A DNA stretch of 55,817 bases from Pseudomonas fluorescens (GTDB taxonomy: Bacteria; Pseudomonadota; Gammaproteobacteria; Pseudomonadales; Pseudomonadaceae), in the NCBI RefSeq assembly GCF_001902145.1, contig NZ_MRST01000023.1, positions 451,206-507,022 on the forward strand, in the 5' to 3' direction. Positions within the stretch are counted from its first letter, which is position 1; the number at the start of each line of letters is the position of its first letter. Below are positions 43,801-50,700 of this stretch, in pieces. The position numbers and the translations under genes were made by a program. Under the pieces are notes generated by a model. The model saw nothing but the letters and a program-made list of their open reading frames with translations. It was not told the origin of the DNA and ran no database searches.

Positions 43801-44951
43801 GCCTGATCTGGCGCACTGACGGTTTTCAACCATGTGGGCTCTACCTCTACCAGGCGCAGGTTGCGTGCGGCGAAAGCACCGGCGACATCCAGTTGCAGCG
43901 CCAGGTCTGCAACCCGATCAAGCTCGTCTGGCTCCGGCAATACTGCCCTGCGTACGGCGTAACGGATCGCATAATGTTGCAGCATGCGCAGTGAGCGAAC
44001 ACTGGCTGCAATCACGTCTGTGCTGATCCGTGGAGGCTGTGTCGCCAACACGTATGCACCGCTCAGCGCGGCGCCCGAGGCGTTCGACAGGCTGGCGATC
44101 AGCAGCTGGCCTGCCGGCCCGCCTTCTGCTATGCGCGCCGACACGGTTTCATTCAAACGTTGCAGGTTGTCAAATTCCTCAAACTCTTCGCCCGGGCTAT
44201 ACAGCATCACGCGGCCCTCGGCAGACGTGTCGTGTGGGGGGCTCAGGATGAATGCTCCGGCGAACTCACTGCCGTCCTCCAGTGCCAGTTGATAAACCTG
44301 CGGCCGGTTTTCGGTGGCGAGCGCCTTTTCCCGCGCCGCATCACTGGGATACTTGAGAACCGCGTCCGCCAGCGCCCTGCCTTGGGCCGAGAGTGTGCCG
44401 TCCAGTGCGCGCAATGCCAGTTGATGGGTCAGCACTTGTCGACGCAATGCGATCAGTTGTGCGTTTGGGTTGGGTTGGTCAGGCTCGGCGGTGTCCCAAA
44501 ATCTATTCAGGCTCTGGACAGTGGCCATCTCCAGCCTGACGGCGAAGATCGCCGGCGAGGCGGTGGACGAGAGGCGTTGGCCTGCATCCAGCGTGTCGCA
44601 TTGCCGGTAGAAAGCACCACTCTCTTCGGTCAGATAAGCCTTGGCATTCGGGGCGCGTAACCTGGTCAGCAGCGAGCCCAGAGATTCGCAGGACAGCAAT
44701 TGCTTCTGCCCGTCCTGGGCTTCGCGATAGCGACTGTAGAAAATCTGGTTTGGATCGATGGGCAAATGTACATCGGGAAACATCTCTGCCAGTTGCTGTT
44801 GGTATACGCCGCCGACACTGGGCTGTTGCTGGATCAGTTGGGATGTCTGGGCATTGAGCTGGTCGAGGTTACGGATGAGGTCATTCAGTCGTTCATCGGC
44901 CTGCAGCGGTTGCGGTTCGTCAGCAGACGGTTCTTGCGCGGAAATATGCAT
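40836..44951 (-). CDS. Giant dermonecrotic-toxin-like protein with small unassigned C-terminal domain
   Basis: A 1371-residue protein. ATG 44951 (AAGAG 7 bp upstream) is preferred over ATG 44975, which lacks a site. LYxP modules lie at ~228-275 (GAFILS, then VMLYSPGEEFEEF) and ~655-705 (VLVINR, then VLYTPQAP). A hydrophobic helix covers ~770-802 (FMFGVEAADLLVGLIPGKATL) and a beta-rich module ~874-940. The last ~75 residues form a compact helix plus strands unit: GNYTYVDLPQV, GRGLWRVAIEQ, DVYIIRGIFDYH, VAWGV. I do not recognise it; the strand pattern recalls RelE/BECR-type RNase folds, but only weakly. An 8-base A/T tract at 42292-42299 lies in the coding region. No immunity-like gene is nearby. 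Confidence 0.85.
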   Translation of the reverse strand: MHISAQEPSADEPQPLQADERLNDLIRNLDQLNAQTSQLIQQQPSVGGVYQQQLAEMFPDVHLPIDPNQIFYSRYREAQDGQKQLLSCESLGSLLTRLRAPNAKAYLTEESGAFYRQCDTLDAGQRLSSTASPAIFAVRLEMATVQSLNRFWDTAEPDQPNPNAQLIALRRQVLTHQLALRALDGTLSAQGRALADAVLKYPSDAAREKALATENRPQVYQLALEDGSEFAGAFILSPPHDTSAEGRVMLYSPGEEFEEFDNLQRLNETVSARIAEGGPAGQLLIASLSNASGAALSGAYVLATQPPRISTDVIAASVRSLRMLQHYAIRYAVRRAVLPEPDELDRVADLALQLDVAGAFAARNLRLVEVEPTWLKTVSAPDQALYRQLDKALLDSNLVLIPLLENILSLEAFSEAQTDRVLKTQKPVYAGVDIDPYRSLVHLRASAQQASRSVEVRGYRDIDSAVVYVSEDPKIDIPQFLPRKHLTWGTWRTSVLVDLRTLASYARRNVEPFSVGGLLTTISATASLVDTAGVQHGRLGNSDLRALAQTADIGQKYDAYLRSAFAQSGAGSTFAAAWQNACAAQLNLDALEARLNPDAHKLFTFHTPGSGLDWIRTIAQHPDSTNRPKVSDHDIEVNLLVMGGAQARGQGGQVLNRVLVINRKGTQPSGVSVLYTPQAPDGMPFRELANGLADLDALKVKPEWRAYFRSRMATQDAQEVERIFNDKRGVHRYALTPITGNLHEYLYSAQLGFQLAHADYRTRSNAQILRESVANAFMFGVEAADLLVGLIPGKATLSLLRRGINRGLALSRQLGRRLPGLAKKIGTDKHTSIALTKASIRPLEPAWVDVAPYRLPERIEAFFDVEEFALTHRYKLSRQSGSTPFFLDKHNKQFIAMRDQAGRYHLYQSYVDDGARYVKDPAGNKVDFMVVPGDAKSWKPRFQRNAQGGGSVLAALRTPLTPEQQVDADLIAATRTFATNEGEMRDFLSVIEQTGTSQKLNLITHARQRLGGLDEVEFRRWLSNPKRLSRANQERLHNALLNLRFELVTLEHIHLSTRYLTPRLSALDKEELFKKVKRLIGKNDNFDKQIRKSVSVVDPDTGAQFVGYAITNKHLTAMNKFSAKYELATWQDAALIEFSNDPARLTRIHELASHLGITRQEATYRFLLLPETQETLEAFLRATVKAKLAKLQVPSFSEDFKKTGIPYIALSRGQPGAGAGIAMVDSRDVIAFEKALPKFSTPLEFEAPRVQTHKVERPGPALPVVPPVPPIRDPHLNVVKLDDLVQTQKKILSAAATAKLEQIIQDIQAGRLSRKRIGNYTYVDLPQVEAGSGRGLWRVAIEQNGKESGKDVYIIRGIFDYHGGKHVAWGV

Positions 44952-45147
44952 GGAGAAACTCTTATAAAAGGGCATGGCGCACTGGGCGGCGAGCGCGGCT
45001 TAAATTGAGTTTGTGAGTGTAGAGTTGGCGGCAGTGGGCCTTGCGGTGCATGTATGTCGGCAAAAATGTCGTCGTGGTGAGCGAGTTGCTTGAGCCGACT
45101 GTGCATGGGATCCTTGGCAACTTTTTAATCTGAGGGAAGGGCTTCCC

Positions 45148-45558
45148 ATGGCCAAAGAAATCCGCATTGCCGCCGCGTTGTTAATCCGCCCCGATGGCCA
45201 GACCTTGCTGGTACGCAAGCGCGGCACCCAGGCCTTCATGCAGCCTGGCGGCAAGATCGACGCCGGTGAAAAGCCTACCGAGGCGCTCGCGCGTGAACTG
45301 CATGAGGAGCTGAACCTGCACATCGATCCGAGTGAAGCCGTCTACCTTGGCGAGTTCTCGGCCCCTGCCGCCAACGAGCCGGGCTTTATCGTGCAGGCCG
45401 AGTTGTTCCAAGTGCATATCGACGTGCCAGTCGCCCCCGCTGCAGAGATTGAAGAAGTATGCTGGATCGATCCCATGGGTGACGGCGGCCTGCACCTGGC
45501 ACCTCTGACGCGCGATTTGATCCTGCCGTTCTATCGCAATTCGCTGGCTACCGCTTGA
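45148..45558 (+). CDS. Nudix hydrolase
   Basis: A 136-residue protein. The Nudix box lies at residues 35-57: G35-x5-E41-x7-R49-E50-L51-x-E53-E54-x-N56-L57. All catalytic glutamates are kept, but N56 stands where the consensus has glycine. Members hydrolyse nucleoside diphosphate derivatives with a divalent metal; the substrate is not predictable. The site AGGGA precedes ATG 45148. Its TGA overlaps the ATG of the acetyltransferase gene as TGATG, so the two form an operon. Confidence 0.92.
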   Translation: MAKEIRIAAALLIRPDGQTLLVRKRGTQAFMQPGGKIDAGEKPTEALARELHEELNLHIDPSEAVYLGEFSAPAANEPGFIVQAELFQVHIDVPVAPAAEIEEVCWIDPMGDGGLHLAPLTRDLILPFYRNSLATA

Positions 45559-46052
45559 TGATCCGTCAACTGCTCACCCACGATGCGCAAGCCTATCGGG
45601 CGTTGATGCTCGAGGCTTACAGCGCTTACCCGCAGGCGTTCACCTCCAGCGTGGCCGAGCGTGCGGCGATGCCGTTGAGCTGGTGGGAGAAGCGCCTCGA
45701 CAGCCCGCTGGACCGGCTGCTCGGCGCCTTCGAGGGCGATCAGTTGGCGGGCATTGTCGGCCTGGCGTTCGAGCCCCGGGAAAAGGCACGGCACAAGGTG
45801 ACCTTGTTCGGTATGTACGTGACCGAGGCTTATCAACAGCAAGGGCTGGGGCGGCAATTGGTGGAAGCGGCGCTCGAAGAGGCACGCCAACATCCTCGCC
45901 TCAAGCTGATTCAACTGACTGTCACCGCCGGCAATGACGCAGCCTTTGCGCTCTACCAGCGGTGCGGGTTTATCCAGTACGGCCTGGAGCCTTTGGCGGT
46001 GCGGGTGGGCGTCGAGTACTTCGACAAGATCCATATGTGGCGCGAACTATAG
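45558..46052 (+). CDS. GNAT family N-acetyltransferase
   Basis: A 164-residue protein. The acetyl-CoA binding region is MYVTEAYQQQGLGRQLVEAAL (Q/RxxGxG/A motif as QQQGLG), followed by IQLTVTAGNDAAFALYQRCGFIQYG, the usual motif B of the fold. ATG 45558 overlaps the Nudix stop by one base (TGATG). The substrate is unknown. It is last in the two-gene operon; REP sequences follow. Confidence 0.92.
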   Translation: MIRQLLTHDAQAYRALMLEAYSAYPQAFTSSVAERAAMPLSWWEKRLDSPLDRLLGAFEGDQLAGIVGLAFEPREKARHKVTLFGMYVTEAYQQQGLGRQLVEAALEEARQHPRLKLIQLTVTAGNDAAFALYQRCGFIQYGLEPLAVRVGVEYFDKIHMWREL

Positions 46053-46239
46053 GTTGACTGAAGTTCACTGTGGGAGCTGGCTTGCCTGCGATGGCCATAG
46101 GTATCTACACAACTTCGGTACGACGCTGAACCTGTGGCGAGGGAGCTTGCTCCCGTGACGATCTGACAGCCGACGCTGATCTAACTGACGCGCCGCGATC
46201 CAAATGTGGGAGCTGGCTTGCCTGCGAAGACGGCCTGGC
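46053..46239. repeat. REP sequences and a GTATCTACACAACTT box
   Basis: REP-like sequences are at ~46069-46091 (TGTGGGAGCTGGCTTGCCTG), ~46131-46151 (TGTGGCGAGGGAGCTTGCTC) and ~46205-46230 (GTGGGAGCTGGCTTGCCTGC). CATAGGTATCTACACAACTT is at 46096-46115. No gene is visible. Confidence 0.8.
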
Positions 46240-46625
46240 AGCCAACTGGGATATTGGATCAGACCGCGTACATATCCGTTATTTAGGTAACGGCTACTTA
46301 GGGTTCCGCTCTTACAGCGGCTCACTTTTGAAAAGCGCAAAAGTAAGCAAAACGCTCTTGCCCCACCACTCGGCACCTCGCCTAGGCTCGGTGTGCCCGA
46401 ACGCAGGCTTGAATCCGTGGGCCGCCGCCACGCGCCATCCATGGCGCGGGGCGGCTAACCCGGCGTCCTGCCGGGTTACCCACGAATTCAAGCCTGCGTT
46501 CGGCCAGCGTGGTTTAACGGGGCGCCTGAGATCAAGATCAAAAGCAGATCAAGATCAAAAGCGGCTCGCTTCGCATCGGGTTACCGCCGGTTGCTACAGC
46601 CTATAAAGTTGTGTAGATACCTATG
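46240..46625 (-). repeat. Extragenic structured element, copy B
   Basis: An inverted copy of the element at 14098-14483. It keeps the GATCTT-type repeats, the GTTTAACGGGGCGCC block, the GCGCCAT/ATGGCGC hairpin and the terminal AAGTTGTGTAGATACCTATG (46606-46625). Its outer stem is different and longer: 46398-46421 pairs with 46479-46502 over 24 positions with a single C/T difference. No gene is credible inside it. Confidence 0.85.
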
Positions 46626-46705
46626 CTGCGATGGCATCACCACGGCGTAACTGAACCACCGCGGTGCCTGCATCGCGGGCAAGCCCGGCTCCCACACAAG
46701 CCCGC
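46626..46705. repeat. REP-like sequence at the 3' end of metR
   Basis: CCACCGCGGTGCCTGCATCG, followed by CGGGCAAGCCCGGCTCCCAC, ends about 10 bp before the metR stop. It may serve as a transcript end. Confidence 0.6.
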
Positions 46706-47623
46706 TCAACGCACGGCGCTGACCCCATCCAGTGTGGAGAACGAGGTGTCCTTGGCCGTCAGCAGAAAATCCCGCATATAGGGCGCATCCAGCATGTCCG
46801 CCCGAATGCCCGCATACAACGTGGCAAACAACCCTTTCTCACCCAGCCGCTTGGCCTTCACATACCCGCGTGAGCTGTATTCATGCAGCGCCCAGTGGGG
46901 CATGCCGCAGACGCCACGGCCGCTGGCCACCAGTTGCATCATCATCACGGTCAACTCCGAGGTGCGCACCTGGGCCGGCTCCACATCGGCCGGTTCGAGA
47001 AAGCGGGTGAAGATATCCAGGCGGTCACGCTCCACCGGGTAGGTGATCAGGGTTTCAGTCAGCAGGTCTTCTGGCACGATGTACGACTTGTTCGCCAGCG
47101 CATGCTGGTTGGCCACCGCCAGCATGGCTTCGTAGGTGAACAGTGGCACGTAGGTGATGCCCGGCAGTTCCAGCGGGTCGGAGGTCACCACCAGGTCCAG
47201 GTCGCCACGGGCCAGCGCTGGCAGCGGCGCGAAGGCAAAACCCGAGGCCAGGTCCAGCTCGACTTCCGGCCAGGCATCGCGGAACTGGTCGATGGTTGGC
47301 ATCAGCCACTGGAAGCAGCTGTGGCACTCGATCGCCATGTGCAAGCGCCCAGCGGTGCCGCCGGCCAAACGTGCAATATCCCGCTCGGCGCCGCGCAGCA
47401 GCGGCAGGGTGGCGTCGGCCAATTGCAGCAGGCGCAGGCCGGCGCTGGTGAAGCGCAGCGGCTTGGTCTTGCGCACGAACAGCTGCATGCCCAGGCGCTC
47501 TTCCAGCTCTTTGAACTGGTGGGAGAGCGCCGACTGGGTCAGGTGCAAGCGCTCAGCGGCTTCCACCAGGCTGTCGGCTTCACGCAACGCATGCAGGGTC
47601 TTGAGATGACGGATTTCCAGCAC
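46706..47623 (-). CDS. metR: LysR-family transcriptional regulator MetR
   Basis: A 305-residue LysR-type regulator. The N-terminal helix-turn-helix covers ~18-40 (DSLVEAAERLHLTQSALSHQFKELE), followed by RLGMQLFVRKTKPLRFTSAG and a periplasmic-binding-like effector domain with IECHSCFQWLMPTIDQF. These sequences are characteristic of MetR, which activates methionine biosynthesis genes with homocysteine as co-inducer. I choose GTG 47623, preceded by GGAGG 5 bp upstream, over ATG 47635, which has no site and itself forms part of that GGAGG. No metE or other target is in the window. Confidence 0.92.
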   Translation of the reverse strand: MLEIRHLKTLHALREADSLVEAAERLHLTQSALSHQFKELEERLGMQLFVRKTKPLRFTSAGLRLLQLADATLPLLRGAERDIARLAGGTAGRLHMAIECHSCFQWLMPTIDQFRDAWPEVELDLASGFAFAPLPALARGDLDLVVTSDPLELPGITYVPLFTYEAMLAVANQHALANKSYIVPEDLLTETLITYPVERDRLDIFTRFLEPADVEPAQVRTSELTVMMMQLVASGRGVCGMPHWALHEYSSRGYVKAKRLGEKGLFATLYAGIRADMLDAPYMRDFLLTAKDTSFSTLDGVSAVR

Positions 47624-47701
47624 GGCGGCCTCCATGAATGAAATTTGTGCTTAATGGTAATTCATTGAGAACTGTTCATGTTGGCCGCTGCGCCATTATG
47701 G

Positions 47702-50700
47702 TTATCCCAATGGCTGAAAGTGCTTTTTAGCAAACGGTGGACCAATATCTCCACGCCAGATGGTGGTGTCCGCGAAGGTGGCTCCAGCACCTGTTTTTGC
47801 CGCCTGCCATTTCATCCCCTGGTAGCGTTGATCGGCAAGTTTCAGATGCGCCTTGGGAAAGCTGTCGAACGCTGCATGCTGCGTTTCATAGTGAAAGTGC
47901 GCGTACCAGATCGGTTTGTCGGCTTTTCCTTGTCGGGTCGCATCGTAAACCTCGTACTCCTGCAGGTAATCGTCTTGCCCGTCGGGGCGTTTGCCCCTGA
48001 GCTTCTGACGTGTGCCTTGCTTTCGAATCACCACCCGACCTTTTTCCATCAGGTAATCCAGATAACCCTCCGTGGGTGTCTTGCTTTCCAGGCTGCGCTG
48101 GATCCGCAGCGCTTCCCCGGATTGCTTCAACGCTGTGGCGCGGCTGCGCAATTGTTCGACGAGCGGGTTGCCGGCATCCAGGGATTGTATGTGGCTGGCC
48201 CGGGTTTCAAGGGCATTGGCTTCGCTGTGCAATATATGTTCGAGGTTGACCGGTTCCATGGTCTTGTAGCTTCGCACGTTGTTCTCGAAAGCCTCCACCG
48301 CGCCCAGGCGCGTACGAGCTTCCGCGACAACGGCATTCACGTCCGTCGGCAGGCTTCGTGAGCCGGCCACGGGGCGGCTTTGGGTCGTGTTCAAGCGAAA
48401 GGTGTTGCTGTCGCTGACGTTGTCCCAGACTTCCACCACCGCACCATCGGCGTCATTGATGATGAACTGTCGCGGCGATTGTTGGCCGGCGGGTTTTTCG
48501 GTGCCGATCAATAATTGCCCATCTTCCGTTTCAAAGGCCGCCTGAGCCGCGCTCGGCTTGGGTTCGGACGCAGGCTTTTTTATGGCATGCCGGGCTTTTT
48601 GGATCAGGCGCTTGAGGTTGTCTTGCAGCAGGGGCAGGAAGGTGGGGTCGAAGTGATCGGGCGACCGGTTGTTCCAGGCGATCAGGCTGCGGGACAGTTC
48701 TTCATAGACCTTGATGCAGCTTTCCAGGATTCGGTTGCGTTCAACCCTGCTGATGTTGGCCTCGGGGAGGTTCATGTGCGTGGTCACGGTACGATCGAAT
48801 TGGGTTCTGAGTTGCTGTACTGCGTTTTCCAGGTAGATCCAGTCGATGTTTATGGTTTGCGGTAAGCGGGTGAGGGCTTGCATCAAATTGCCGCTTCTCA
48901 TGGAGGCTATGCGCAGGCTGGTAAACCGGTTTTTCCATTGATCCAGAAGGGTGGCCATCTCCGTACGTGAGCTTCTGTCGGTGATGCGTTTGACCCAGGT
49001 GCCCATGTCTTTTATCGATGTTTCAAGGCGGTTGAGTTCCGTGAGCAGTTCAAGGCGGCCCTGCTGGAGTTCGCTGGCCAATATCAGGCGCCGGCCAGTC
49101 ACAAGAGTTGCACTGTTGAGTTCGCCATTGATGGCAATGGCCCGGTCAACCAGCCCAAGGGACCGGTTCGTTGAGTTTTCGAGCAGGCGGTTCAGTCGAT
49201 CCGAGATGATATGAGCGGTTCTGTTGAGCTCTTCGGGGATGTCGGCTCCCGGAAGGCGCAGTGGCTTCTGCTTGGCGTCTTCCAACACCCCATACGTTTT
49301 CTTTGCATCTTCGAGGTCTTTGATCAGGTCAACATCCAGCGATTTGCTATCTGCGGACTTTTGAGCGGACACGATTGTCTGGTCCGGATAGTCGTGCAGG
49401 TATTTTTTCAGCTTAACGTCGCTCTTCATCACCTGGGCATGGAACTCCTGGAGTTGTTTGATTGCCGATCTACCGAGTTCAAGCCGCTGCATGTTGACCT
49501 CAAGCGCGGCAGCCGGCAGTTGCCGTTCCACCGCCGGCGGTACGTTTACCCGTCCACCGCGCGTGCGCCTGCTGCCGCCGCCATAGCCTGTAAGGCGACC
49601 GCCGTTCAGGGCCGAGTAGGTATCCCATTGCTGCGCTTGGTCCAGGGCAATGGCCGGGGCGTAATATTTGCCGGGGGCGACCAGGCGCATCTCGTGACTC
49701 GTCGGATCGAACTTGACCTTGAAATAGCGCCCTTCGCTGAGGATGAAATGCTCCCCGGAGGTATGACGCAAGGTGTGCCGGTAAGGCCCCACACTGACCG
49801 GTTGCAGCGTGCCTGCATCCAGGGAACCAGAATGTTCGTATCCCGCAAAGCGTTGCCTGGGGGGGGGGCCCTGGCGCGCCTTCACGGACCGCCAGAAGCC
49901 AGGGCGGGCGCCTGATTTCACCTGGCGCGAGCGGGTCAGTTGCCGTGCCACGTTGCCTCGGGCGGCGGGCGCTGCGGCAATGGACACGCTGTCCAGGGCC
50001 GCAAACACCAGGCACTCGAATACCGAAGCCAATTGTTCGATACCCTGTCCGGTCTTACCGCTTCTGAATGCCGTTACCGCTTCAAACAGGCTGATGCCGG
50101 CATCGGCAAGTGTCACCGCCGTGCCGATAAAAGGCACGAACCCCAGGGCGATTTTGATGCCGTTGAGCAACTCACCGCTTTTGAGCGCGTACTTCTCTTG
50201 CGCCAGGTCATCGTTGGAGCGTGCGTCATTGCGATTGGCTTCGATCAGCCGGCCCATGTGTGCGTTCAACTGATGGGCCGCCAGCGAGGTGGTAGGCGGC
50301 CAGGGGACGCCAGCCTGAATCATTGCGTCGTAGCCTTTGTGTGTGGCCTGGTCAATGCGCCCGATGTGTGCCCGCACATCTCCTTTGATTGCTCGGCCTG
50401 CGACATACTCAACCATCGAATCGAGACGGCACAGTTCAAATAGGGCAATACGAGCCTGGTTGAGATTGGTAAAGCCGCGCAGGCAGCGTTCGTCCGGCGC
50501 GTCGGGCAGGTAGAGTAATGTGCTGCCCGAGCTCTTTTCCTCAATGAATGTGATGCCCGATAGCGTAATTGGCGTTTCCTCGTCCGTGTCCTTACCGCCG
50601 ACGGTCAAATGAGCCGGCAGCAGGCGGATGTGTTTGCCGTCCACTTTCCAGGCGTCGTGAGTGTCGGCATCAATTGCGATATTGAGCAGGCTCAGTTCGC

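Noticed and set aside
45133..45147. GGGAAGGGCTTCCC before the Nudix start as an RNA switch masking the ribosome site
   Set aside because: The loop would be too small for a stable hairpin, so it is more simply the ribosome site with chance symmetry.
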